DNA of 64,000 nucleotides from Waddliaceae bacterium (GTDB lineage Bacteria; Chlamydiota; Chlamydiia; Chlamydiales; GCA-2709385): NCBI GenBank assembly GCA_002709385.1, contig PAQS01000040.1, positions 62,001 to 126,000 of the forward strand, read 5' to 3'. Shown piece by piece: positions 56,124 to 63,648 of this stretch (position 1 is its first letter; each line of letters starts with the position of its first letter). The notes under the pieces were generated by a model. It saw only the letters and a program-made list of their open reading frames with translations, ran no database searches and was not told where the DNA came from. The position numbers and the translations under genes were made by a program.

Positions 56124-56145
56124 CGGGAAGAAAAAAGTGCTTACA

Positions 56146-56181
56146 ATGATCGTTTTTAAAAAATATTTAGGAAACGATCAT
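56146..56181 (+). promoter_or_regulatory. 10-bp inverted repeat covering the start codon of the next gene
   Basis: ATGATCGTTT (56146-56155) and AAACGATCAT (56172-56181) are perfect reverse complements, and two G-U pairs could extend the stem inward. The 3' arm contains the first two bases of the ATG at 56180. The AGGA of the ribosome site (56169-56172) is at the loop end. As RNA this would hide the start codon, a layout seen in RNA thermometers and translational riboswitches. As DNA it could be an operator. Confidence 0.5.
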
Positions 56182-57124
56182 GTCTTGCATCCCTCTCATT
56201 AATTTACAAAATCGCGACTTAGCGGTTAGAGATCTTCGTAAAGCCTGCTTAGATAGCGGCTTTTTTTATATAGAAGGTCATGGTGTATCGGAGCAAATCT
56301 TAGAAGAGGTGTTTTCTGTGAGCCAAGCTTTCTTTTCATCTCCACTTGAACAGAAGATGGCAATTCATATCGAAAAAAGTGGTATCGCACATCGTGGGTA
56401 TATTCCTTATTTCGAAGAAAATGTAAATCCAGGAGAAGAAAAAGATTTCAAAGAGGCTTATGACCTAGGCATAGATTTTCCCACTAATCATCCTTTTGTA
56501 TTGGAAAAACGGCCTCTTTTTGGACAAAACCAATGGCCATCTGGAATGAAACAATTTCGCTCCGTTTTAGAGAAATATTTTCTGGAAATGAAGAAGGTAG
56601 CTCATTCTTTAGCTGAGTTATTTGCTCTTTCACTTGATTTGGAAAGAAAATTTTTTACTCAAGAAATGGAAGATGGTAGTGCAAGTTTAAGGCTTTTACA
56701 CTACCCACCTCAAGAGCCTCTTCATGATTCTAAAGAAACAGGCTGTGGTGCACACACAGATTACGGTCTTTTTACTATCCTCAAGCAAGATGAACAAGGA
56801 GGTTTAGAAATACGGCATAAAAACGGGTCATGGATTTCAGCCACACCGATTCCAGGAACTTTTATCATTAATGTTGCTGATCTTTTAAGTAGATGGACAA
56901 ATGATCTATATGTTTCTACAGAGCATCGTGTACGCAATCCCGGGAAGAATCATCGCTATTCGATTCCTTTTTTTGTAGGAGTGAATAGCTATACAAAAGT
57001 GGCCTGCTTAGAAACCTGTTGTTCCAGTAGTAATCCAGCTCGCTATGAACCGGTAAGTGCTGGAGCCTATTTACTCAATCGTTATCATGAGACATTTAGT
57101 GCTAACGTATCACTGGCTAGCTAA
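56180..57124 (+). CDS. 2-oxoglutarate/Fe(II) oxygenase, isopenicillin-N-synthase-like
   Basis: The 314-residue DIOX-type protein has an N-terminal GFFYIEGHGVSEQIL region and a C-terminal double-stranded beta-helix. Iron ligands are visible as His and Asp in GAHTDYGLFTIL and His in STEHRV, and RYSIPFFV supplies the Arg and Ser that bind 2-oxoglutarate. Such enzymes hydroxylate, desaturate or cyclise small molecules; the substrate is unknown. Bacterial members near sugar genes are poorly characterised. Expression may be controlled by the start-codon hairpin. A promoter for the next operon lies after its stop. Confidence 0.88.
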   Translation: MSCIPLINLQNRDLAVRDLRKACLDSGFFYIEGHGVSEQILEEVFSVSQAFFSSPLEQKMAIHIEKSGIAHRGYIPYFEENVNPGEEKDFKEAYDLGIDFPTNHPFVLEKRPLFGQNQWPSGMKQFRSVLEKYFLEMKKVAHSLAELFALSLDLERKFFTQEMEDGSASLRLLHYPPQEPLHDSKETGCGAHTDYGLFTILKQDEQGGLEIRHKNGSWISATPIPGTFIINVADLLSRWTNDLYVSTEHRVRNPGKNHRYSIPFFVGVNSYTKVACLETCCSSSNPARYEPVSAGAYLLNRYHETFSANVSLAS

Positions 57125-57162
57125 ACCGTTTTATCTAGGATACTAAAAACCAAGTGCTAGAA

Positions 57163-57191
57163 TTGACACGAATAGAACGACAGCCTATTTT
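57163..57191 (+). promoter_or_regulatory. Sigma-70-like promoter for the amino-sugar operon
   Basis: TTGACA (57163-57168, perfect -35) is followed after 17 bases by TATTTT (57186-57191, four of six matches to TATAAT). It lies in the 123-bp gap before the DegT gene at 57248, the right distance for a transcript start near 57198. It is the best promoter candidate I saw in the window. Confidence 0.5.
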
Positions 57192-57247
57192 GAATATGAA
57201 AAATTATCTTACACGACCTTTTGAGCAGGAACTGGCACTAAGTATAT

Positions 57248-58348
57248 ATGGAATTTATTGACTTAAAGACACAGTATCAGCGTTATCAGGAGCAAATCGA
57301 TCTAGCAATAAAAAAAGTATTGCTTTCAGCTCGATTTATTATGGGACCAGAAGTTATAGAGCTGGAAGAAGCCTTAGCTGATTATGTTGGGGTAAAATAC
57401 TGTATCAGCGCATCTAGTGGAACAGATACTTTGTTAATGGCTTTGATGGCGCTTGATATTGGCCCAGGTGATGAAGTAATAACAACCCCTTATACTTTTA
57501 TTAGCACATCAGAAGTCATTTCCCTGCTAGGAGCTAAACCTGTATTTGTGGATATTGAAGAATCAACATTCAATATGAATGTTGATCTCATTGAATCTGC
57601 AATGACTTCTCGTACTAAGGCAATTCTCCCTGTTAATTTGTTTGGTCAAATGCCTTCTTATAAAAGAATTCAAGCGATTGCTGATAAGTATCAAATTCCT
57701 GTAATTGAAGATGCAGCTCAGAGTTTTGGTGCAAAACAAGACAATCGGAGAAGTTGTGGAATGTCTCTTGTTGCTTCAACAAGTTTTTTCCCTGCTAAAC
57801 CATTCGGTTGTTATGGAGATGGAGGAGCACTATTCACTAATGATGCGAATTTAGCAAAGACTCTTCGCTCCATTCGTGAACATGGCGCCATAGAAAGAAA
57901 TGATCATCGAAGAATCGGAATTAATGGGCGCTTAGACACGATACAAGCATCTGTTTTGTTGGCAAAATTACCATATTATGAAGAAGAGCTTCTTTCTAGA
58001 TCAAAAGCTGCAAAATTTTATCATGATCACCTGAAAGAGTTTTGTATAGTACCTCAAACTCAAATAGGAAATACTCATGTATTTGCACAGTATACAATCA
58101 GAGTAGAAAATAGAGATGAGTTACAAAATTTTCTTTTAGAAAAAGGTATTCCGGCAGCTATTTATTATCCGCGTTGTCTTCATGAACAAGAAGTATTTCA
58201 CCATCTAGCTTACAAAAAGGGAGACTTTCCCGTAGCCGAAAAGATATGCAAAGAGGTATTAAGCCTTCCCATGCACCCGTGGTTAAGTGAAGAAGAGTTA
58301 ATAAAGATTACAGCAGCTGTATCAGATTTTTTATGCGTTGAGGTGTAA
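57248..58348 (+). CDS. DegT/DnrJ/EryC1 family PLP-dependent sugar aminotransferase
   Basis: The 366-residue protein begins FIDLKTQYQRYQEQIDLAIKKVL and has SGTDTLLMALMAL, GDEVITTPYTFISTSEVI, PVIEDAAQSFGA (Asp for the pyridine nitrogen) and FFPAKPFGCYGDGGALFTN, whose Lys is the internal aldimine site. The overall pattern is that of WbpE/WlbC/GnnB-like enzymes that put an amino group on C3 of a keto-UDP-sugar with glutamate as donor. The next gene encodes a partner sugar dehydrogenase, which supports the 3-amino role. It may supply the polysaccharide or lipid A. Confidence 0.88.
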   Translation: MEFIDLKTQYQRYQEQIDLAIKKVLLSARFIMGPEVIELEEALADYVGVKYCISASSGTDTLLMALMALDIGPGDEVITTPYTFISTSEVISLLGAKPVFVDIEESTFNMNVDLIESAMTSRTKAILPVNLFGQMPSYKRIQAIADKYQIPVIEDAAQSFGAKQDNRRSCGMSLVASTSFFPAKPFGCYGDGGALFTNDANLAKTLRSIREHGAIERNDHRRIGINGRLDTIQASVLLAKLPYYEEELLSRSKAAKFYHDHLKEFCIVPQTQIGNTHVFAQYTIRVENRDELQNFLLEKGIPAAIYYPRCLHEQEVFHHLAYKKGDFPVAEKICKEVLSLPMHPWLSEEELIKITAAVSDFLCVEV

Positions 58349-58349
58349 T

Positions 58350-59405
58350 GTGGAAGTAAAATTTAAGGTGTATGAACAGACTATTGCAGTTGTAGGAGCA
58401 GGGCATTGGGGTAAAAATCTGATACGAAATTTCGATGAAATTGGTGCTCTACGAAGTATATGTGATACTGATGAGAAAACATTAGAATCATATAAGTATT
58501 TAAATTCCAAGCCTCGACTAAGTAAAAACTACCAAGAAGTAATCGATGATAAACTTATTGATGCTATAGCAATAGCGGTTCCTGCTGAAGCTCATTACTC
58601 TTTAGCTAAAGATGCATTGTTATCAGGTAAAGATGTTTTTGTGGAAAAACCTTTTTGCCTTGAATTAGAACAAGCACAAGAACTCTTAGAGCTTGCCGAC
58701 AAGTTAGGAAGAATTGTGATGGTAGGGCATTTACTTCACTACCACCCTTGTATCCAAACCATAAAAGAATTACTTAATAAAAATATTTTAGGGAATTTAC
58801 AGTATATTTCTGTTCACCGTCTCAACCTTGGTAAACTTCACACAGAAACGAATGTTTTATATAGCCTAGCTACTCATGACATCTCTGTTCTTTTATCCTT
58901 ATGTGACGATCTTCCTTACAAAATAACTTGCCATGGTGGAGATTTCACTACAAAAGGAATTGCCGATACCTCTCTTCTTGCGATGAGTTTTTCTAATGGA
59001 GTAGAAGCGCATATTTTTAGTAGTTGGTTAAATCCCTTTAAAGAACAAAAATTTACCTTAGTTGGCTCAAAAGGAATGCTAGTTTTTGATGATACAGTGC
59101 CTTGGGGAGAAAAGCTCCTCTTGTATCCACAAGCTGTCATTTTCGACGAATATGGAACACCAGATACATATCCTGGTGAAGCAAAAAGAGTTCAAGTAGA
59201 AAAATCAGAACCTCTTCAAAATGAATGTAGGCACTTTCTTGAATGTTGCTTAAGTCGGAGAAAGGCAAAAACAGATGCAGAAGAAGGTCTCCGAGTAATG
59301 CAAGTACTTGACGCTGCTGAAAAAAGTTTTTCTTCTAAAGGTATGCAGTTTATAAAAACAGATCAAGGAACATATGTACCACGAATGGAAAAGGTGCTTT
59401 TTTGA
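58350..59405 (+). CDS. Gfo/Idh/MocA family sugar dehydrogenase, probably UDP-HexNAc 3-dehydrogenase type
   Basis: The protein of about 351 residues has the NAD loop VVGAGHWGKNLIRNFDEIG, VFVEKPFCLE (EKP motif) and VGHLLHYHPCI, which fits the WlbA/WbpB/GnnA-like branch of the family. Such enzymes oxidise C3 of UDP-GlcNAc or UDP-GlcNAcA so that the DegT enzyme can aminate it. I chose GTG 58350, one base after the DegT stop, with AGGTG upstream; TTG 58338 is an overlapping alternative. The 3' end overlaps the next gene as TTGA. Which UDP-sugar is used cannot be read from sequence. Confidence 0.82.
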   Translation: MEVKFKVYEQTIAVVGAGHWGKNLIRNFDEIGALRSICDTDEKTLESYKYLNSKPRLSKNYQEVIDDKLIDAIAIAVPAEAHYSLAKDALLSGKDVFVEKPFCLELEQAQELLELADKLGRIVMVGHLLHYHPCIQTIKELLNKNILGNLQYISVHRLNLGKLHTETNVLYSLATHDISVLLSLCDDLPYKITCHGGDFTTKGIADTSLLAMSFSNGVEAHIFSSWLNPFKEQKFTLVGSKGMLVFDDTVPWGEKLLLYPQAVIFDEYGTPDTYPGEAKRVQVEKSEPLQNECRHFLECCLSRRKAKTDAEEGLRVMQVLDAAEKSFSSKGMQFIKTDQGTYVPRMEKVLF

Positions 59406-60610
59406 AAAAAATTGATGTCTTAATTATTGGTGCAGGAATTGTAGGGCTAGCTACGGCGTTACGTTTGCTAGAAGCAAAGCCACATATAAAGCTTGCTATC
59501 GTAGATAAGGAAGCACAAATAGCAGCGCATCAAAGTGGACATAACTCCGGTGTGATTCATCAAGGAATCTATTATAAGCCTGGGTCTTTAAAAGCGAGAA
59601 ACTGCCGTAAGGGAGTAGAAGCTCTTCTCAAATACTGTGATAAAAAAGAAATCCCTTACGAGCTCTGTGGCAAGCTTATTGTAGCAACAAGTATTGATGA
59701 AATCCCTAGACTTAATAATCTCTTAGAAAGAGCAAAAGCGAATAAGACGCCGGATTTAAAAGTTGTTGATGAAGATGGAATTCGAGAAATTGAACCATAT
59801 GCAGCCGGTGTTAAAGGCTTGTATTCTCCAAACACAGGCATTATTCATTATCCTACAGTAGCAAAAGCTTATCTTGAAGATATACAGGAATACGGGGGAG
59901 AGCTCTATCTTGAGCATAAAGTAGAGAGTATTCTTGAGAAAAATGGAGAGCTTATCATACGTACGGGTCCAAGAGAATTCCAGGCTCGTCATATATTGAA
60001 TTGTGGGGGAGTATATTGTGATCGTATTGCTCGTCTAAGTGGTGAAAAATTTAATCCTTACCGTATTGTTCCATTTAGAGGAGAGTATTACGATCTACAT
60101 CCAGATAAAAGGTTTTTACTTAAAGGACTAATTTATCCTGTACCAGACCCGAAATTTCCTTTTCTTGGTGTACATCTCACTCGAACAATTCATGGTAATG
60201 TAGAAGCTGGTCCTAATGCTGTTTTAGCCCTAGATAGAGAAGGGTATGGAAAGTTTGATATATCGTTCAAAGATACGTGGGAAACTTTAGCCTATCCAGG
60301 GTTTTGGCGTCTGGGAGCCAAGCACTGGGTACGGGGATGCTATGAAGTCTATCGTTCTTTATCTAAAAAAGCTTTTCTAAGAGCTTTGCAAAAATTACTT
60401 CCTAGTTTGGAAGAAAATGACTTGATTCCTGGAGGTAGCGGAATTAGAGCACAGTTGCTATCGAGAGAAGGTCACTTAAAAGATGATTTCGAAATTATAC
60501 AAGATGGATCTTGTATTCATGTATTAAATGCTCCCTCGCCTGGGGCTACATCGAGTTTAGCTATAGGGCAATATATCTCTAAGCTTGCATCTACACACTG
60601 GAAACTCTAA
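59402..60610 (+). CDS. lhgO: L-2-hydroxyglutarate oxidase family FAD enzyme
   Basis: The 402-residue FAD protein begins KKIDVLIIGAGIVGLATALRLLE and continues with HQSGHNSGVIHQGIYYKPGSL, the fingerprint of LhgO/L2HGDH, then IEPYAAGVKGLYSPNTGIIHY and FLGVHLTRTIHG. The GSGIRAQL segment near the end also fits the family. It oxidises L-2-hydroxyglutarate to 2-oxoglutarate and passes electrons to the quinone pool. The start is TTG 59402, overlapping the dehydrogenase stop as TTGA, with AAGGTG upstream. Direct coupling to amino-sugar genes suggests that it clears L-2-hydroxyglutarate formed by the upstream dehydrogenase; this is an inference. Confidence 0.9.
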   Translation: MKKIDVLIIGAGIVGLATALRLLEAKPHIKLAIVDKEAQIAAHQSGHNSGVIHQGIYYKPGSLKARNCRKGVEALLKYCDKKEIPYELCGKLIVATSIDEIPRLNNLLERAKANKTPDLKVVDEDGIREIEPYAAGVKGLYSPNTGIIHYPTVAKAYLEDIQEYGGELYLEHKVESILEKNGELIIRTGPREFQARHILNCGGVYCDRIARLSGEKFNPYRIVPFRGEYYDLHPDKRFLLKGLIYPVPDPKFPFLGVHLTRTIHGNVEAGPNAVLALDREGYGKFDISFKDTWETLAYPGFWRLGAKHWVRGCYEVYRSLSKKAFLRALQKLLPSLEENDLIPGGSGIRAQLLSREGHLKDDFEIIQDGSCIHVLNAPSPGATSSLAIGQYISKLASTHWKL

Positions 60611-60632
60611 AAGCTCTATGCTAGGATCCGCT

Positions 60633-60658
60633 TTTCTTCTAAATAGAGGCTGAAGAAA
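60633..60658 (+). promoter_or_regulatory. 7-bp inverted repeat at the start codon of the 527-residue gene
   Basis: TTTCTTC (60633-60639) and GAAGAAA (60652-60658) are reverse complements. The second arm ends on the first base of ATG 60658, and the ribosome site AGAGG is in the 12-base loop. It is short enough to be chance, but it has the same layout as the repeat at 56146-56181. Confidence 0.22.
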
Positions 60659-62241
60659 TGCAAATTAGCACTAGAGATTGTGTAGCCAACCTACAAGAGC
60701 TTTTTTACTGGCAAGAATCTCGTGTAATGGGAAATAACTCATTAGTGTCTAACAAGTCTGCTACAAGAATCTACGTAAGCCAAAGAGGCTGGGGACGATT
60801 ATGGAGTTTATACTACAAATACTATGGTTTTTTTTCTTCAGTAGAAACTCAGAAAACATCGGCTCTCAAAACGGTTATTGAACGTACGATCAATTGCGTA
60901 GAAGAACAAGTCAAGCAATTAGAAAAAGCCTTTCAAGCATATGCTTCACAGATACAAAAGCTCTGTTCGAATCAGACTATTATGAGTAGTCATTTTTGTG
61001 AAAATAGATGGAAAATTCAACAATGGAACGAGCAGTTTTCGTTTTTAAATCAAGAACAAGTCTTAAAAACACTGCCTCTACTTTTTAGCAAAGCCTCGGC
61101 ATTTTCTGGGGTTACTAGGTGGTTTCAGTGGGACTCAGAACAGAGAAATTTATTAAAAAAGACACATCAATCTCAAAAAATACTAGATTGGGAGTCTCGA
61201 TGCCAATGTCAAATTCCATATCGTGTGCTTTTCAAGCTAAGTCATGATCAAAAACTTACAAAATCCGACTATGCAAGACTTCGTGAATTTGTAGAACTTA
61301 CTCTTTGTGATGATGTTTTAGCGACATCTCAAGATTGGAGAGAGTTTATTTCAGCTTTTATCGAGCTTAGTTCTTCTCAAAAAGAATCCTCTCTAGATAT
61401 TTTCTGGCGTATGGCGTCGTTAGTTTGGTATTTAGTAGAGGAAGGAATAAAAGAAATTAGAAAAGAAAATATAGTTTATAGGCAACGTTATCAAGTACTA
61501 GGACCTAACATAGTAGTAGATTACAATGGTAAAAAGTACACTATTACCAAGCCATACATACCCAAAACAAGTATTTTTAGAGTATACGAAGTTCTAGAAA
61601 ATCCAGACATACTCCTTGTTTTTGCAGAAAACCCATTAGAAATTTTCTATTTTGCTATGAACGCAGAAAAACGATCATGGGCTATTCCAATATGGGAAAT
61701 ATTATCTGCTGATTTTCAAGAAGGAATTTTGCTAGTTGAAAAACCACTCTATTTTTTAAATAAAATTCCTTGGTCAAAGAGTAAGATTATTCATGAATAC
61801 CCTGATGGTCGATGTCTAAAGGCATTCAAATCTTTTATAGATTTCTGTAAAAAAGAAGGGAAAATGCCTGAAAAATACAATTTAGCTCATAGCTTTATCA
61901 ATCGGAATTTTCATTTATGTACAGCGGAAGTAGTAGAGGGTAAGGAAGAAATAGAGCAAATTTGGATAGAAAATGTAATAGATGAGTTTTTAAAGAAAAG
62001 GCAAGATCTAAAATCATTTTTCATAAACAAAGAAAAAGAAACTGTAAAAAGCACGAACTCCATGGTAACTTTTTCTAAAGAGATTTCTCTAGAACAGCTG
62101 AAGCCTCAATTAAAGTATCAAAAGAAAAAAATCGATATAGATGCTTTAATCAAGGATTTTGCTAAACAAAATAGTTTAGATGGGTTCACGAAGAGCGATA
62201 ATTGTACCATTCCGTCCTGTTACTCCATCTCTTCGAAATGA
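60658..62241 (+). CDS. Unrecognised 527-residue protein
   Basis: I do not recognise a family. The first 150 residues are basic-helical (RLWSLYYKYYGFF, then EEQVKQLEKAFQAYASQIQKL). The middle has helical stretches and a Tyr-rich part around residue 280-300 (KKYTITKPYIPKTSIFRVYEVL). The C-terminal quarter is Lys-rich. No signal peptide or clear membrane segment is seen. It starts 47 bp after lhgO. Its 3' end runs 66 bp into the convergent yfiH gene on the other strand. Length and base composition fit a real gene. It may be lineage-specific; a type III effector is possible but nothing in the sequence shows it. Confidence 0.7.
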   Translation: MQISTRDCVANLQELFYWQESRVMGNNSLVSNKSATRIYVSQRGWGRLWSLYYKYYGFFSSVETQKTSALKTVIERTINCVEEQVKQLEKAFQAYASQIQKLCSNQTIMSSHFCENRWKIQQWNEQFSFLNQEQVLKTLPLLFSKASAFSGVTRWFQWDSEQRNLLKKTHQSQKILDWESRCQCQIPYRVLFKLSHDQKLTKSDYARLREFVELTLCDDVLATSQDWREFISAFIELSSSQKESSLDIFWRMASLVWYLVEEGIKEIRKENIVYRQRYQVLGPNIVVDYNGKKYTITKPYIPKTSIFRVYEVLENPDILLVFAENPLEIFYFAMNAEKRSWAIPIWEILSADFQEGILLVEKPLYFLNKIPWSKSKIIHEYPDGRCLKAFKSFIDFCKKEGKMPEKYNLAHSFINRNFHLCTAEVVEGKEEIEQIWIENVIDEFLKKRQDLKSFFINKEKETVKSTNSMVTFSKEISLEQLKPQLKYQKKKIDIDALIKDFAKQNSLDGFTKSDNCTIPSCYSISSK

Positions 62242-62937
62242 AAAATAGTTTTCTTCGTCTTCATAAGTATCGATACGAGCAATTTCAATATTTTCAGGGC
62301 GTACACCGATATCACATAACTGGTGCATAGCAAGAGTCCAAAGATCAAAGTATCCCGGTCTTATTTGGTATTTCCAAATAGACTGTGGGAGCTCTTTTTT
62401 GTAATTTTTGAATTCAGAATTATTTGGTCCTAAACTTGGAGAGATACAGACAAAAAGATCTTCCGGCCGAGTTCCGTACATCTTGATCATATTCTGTATT
62501 GTTGTGGCATAAATATTCTGCACATTGCCTCGCCACCCACAATGAATATTTCCAATCGCACGATTTATGGGATCGTAAAGGATTGTTGCTTGGCAATCAG
62601 CATGTTTAATCAAAAGCCCGGTATTATTTTCTTGGGTAATTAAAGCATCGCAGGAGCCCATAATATTAGGGCTTTCTTCATTTACTTCTTCACAGGCTGT
62701 ACCATGGATTTGATTCGCCCATACAATCCTATCCAGTTCTAAAGTATCCTGAATAAGCGAAAGGTTTTGTTTTACAGAAGGTTCATCATCACCCAATTGG
62801 TATGCTACATTTAAGCTATTGTATGGAGCAGAACTAAAGCCACCTTGTCTACAAAATACACCATGTACAATCTCGGGGAATTGCTTTAATAGAGTAAATT
62901 CAAGCCACTTAGGAGTACTCTCAGTTTTTAAGTTCAT
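62176..62937 (-). CDS. yfiH: YfiH/LACC1 family (laccase-domain) purine nucleoside phosphorylase-like protein
   Basis: The 253-residue protein has the family's metal-site segments: QIHGTACEEV (His), IKHADCQATILYD and GNIHCGWRGNVQNIY (Cys and His). Typical surrounding text includes FCRQGGFSSAPYNSLNVAYQLGDD. Family members were first called polyphenol oxidases and are now described as purine-metabolising enzymes (adenosine deaminase and phosphorylase activity). It is a single-gene minus-strand unit. The 3' end overlaps the neighbouring unknown gene by 66 bp, while the catalytic core lies well clear of that overlap. Confidence 0.92.
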   Translation of the reverse strand: MNLKTESTPKWLEFTLLKQFPEIVHGVFCRQGGFSSAPYNSLNVAYQLGDDEPSVKQNLSLIQDTLELDRIVWANQIHGTACEEVNEESPNIMGSCDALITQENNTGLLIKHADCQATILYDPINRAIGNIHCGWRGNVQNIYATTIQNMIKMYGTRPEDLFVCISPSLGPNNSEFKNYKKELPQSIWKYQIRPGYFDLWTLAMHQLCDIGVRPENIEIARIDTYEDEENYFSFRRDGVTGRNGTIIALREPI

Positions 62938-63018
62938 AGTATAACCTCTTCATATCTATTTGAATTATGAGTGTAGTGTATTCAGCTATTTTTTAGCTCA
63001 AGATCAAATACAAATAGG

Positions 63019-63036
63019 GTTCAAGATCTATTGAAC
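63019..63036. promoter_or_regulatory. Inverted repeat between yfiH and doxX
   Basis: GTTCAA (63019-63024) and TTGAAC (63031-63036) are reverse complements with six bases between, in the 156-bp divergent region. It could be an operator for either gene. Another repeat, AGCTA-TTTTT-TAGCT, lies nearby at about 62984-62998. Both are short. Confidence 0.22.
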
Positions 63037-63093
63037 TAGAAAAAAAGCCGCTCAAAGTATTATAAGAAGTTGAAATCGCAGAGGAGACATAGT

Positions 63094-63495
63094 ATGCGTA
63101 AAAGCTCTAAATATAATGTAATGATCTTAATGGGGTTGCGTTTGCTTATTTCTATAATTTTTATCTATCATGGTTGGCAGAAAATTATAGAGCCTGAATC
63201 TGCTAGAGCCTTCTTTGGTTCAGTAGGGTTTCCTGAAGTCATAGGACCTATCATGGGGTGGGTAGAAGTAGGAGTCGGAGCTTTCCTTTTTGTAGGATTT
63301 TGGAACTCTTGGGCTAATATACTTGCTGCTGCCATTATGTTAGTTGCTATTGCAACTGTTCAAGCTCCAGCGGCTTATCATAGCAGTGTTTTTCTTACAG
63401 CTCCTTTGGAAAGAGATTTACTCATCCTACTCGGAGCTCTTGTCCTCATTTGTCAAGGACCAGGAATTTTAGCCTGGGAACAGCGAGAAGTATAA
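63094..63495 (+). CDS. DoxX family membrane protein
   Basis: The 133-residue protein has four hydrophobic segments. The first ends LRLLISIIFIYHGWQKI, the typical DoxX start (R-x-xxGxxFxxHGxxK); later GPIMGWVEVGVGAFLFVGF and RDLLILLGALVLICQGPG follow. Family members are linked to quinone redox chemistry and thiol stress; the function is mostly uncharacterised. I chose ATG 63094 because GAGGAGA lies a few bases before it. A TTG at 63070 would add eight residues without a ribosome site. It stands between yfiH (divergent) and the unknown gene at 63640. Confidence 0.88.
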   Translation: MRKSSKYNVMILMGLRLLISIIFIYHGWQKIIEPESARAFFGSVGFPEVIGPIMGWVEVGVGAFLFVGFWNSWANILAAAIMLVAIATVQAPAAYHSSVFLTAPLERDLLILLGALVLICQGPGILAWEQREV

Positions 63496-63530
63496 TAAAT
63501 AAATAAGAATTTTATTTTATAGTAGATTTT

Positions 63531-63547
63531 AACTAAGTGACTTAGTT
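63531..63547. terminator. 17-bp palindrome after doxX
   Basis: AACTAAGTGACTTAGTT has perfect 8-bp arms around one base, 36 bases after the doxX stop. The loop is too small for an ideal RNA hairpin, though inner pairs could open. It may be a weak terminator or a protein-binding site for the next gene. Confidence 0.3.
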
Positions 63548-63562
63548 CATTCGTCGCTTATG

Positions 63563-63648
63563 TTTTCCCATACCCTTCCGATAGATTTAGTGGACACTTT
63601 GCAGATACCCCGTGCCGCTTTCGACTAGAAGGAGAAGGTATGGGAAAA
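63563..63648 (+). promoter_or_regulatory. Long inverted repeat that covers ribosome site and start codon of the last gene
   Basis: TTTTCCCATACC (63563-63574) is the exact reverse complement of GGTATGGGAAAA (63637-63648). The pairing continues three more bases, TTC with GAA, across one bulged C. The 3' arm includes the start ATG (63640-63642) and part of the purine-rich ribosome region (GAAGG). The loop of about 55 bases has no perfect repeat. In mRNA this would close the start site, as in an RNA thermometer or translational riboswitch. Confidence 0.55.

Noticed and set aside
63019-63036. GGGTTCAAGATC resembling a tRNA T-arm
   Set aside because: No acceptor, D-arm or anticodon stem could be placed around it; it is explained by a simple inverted repeat.
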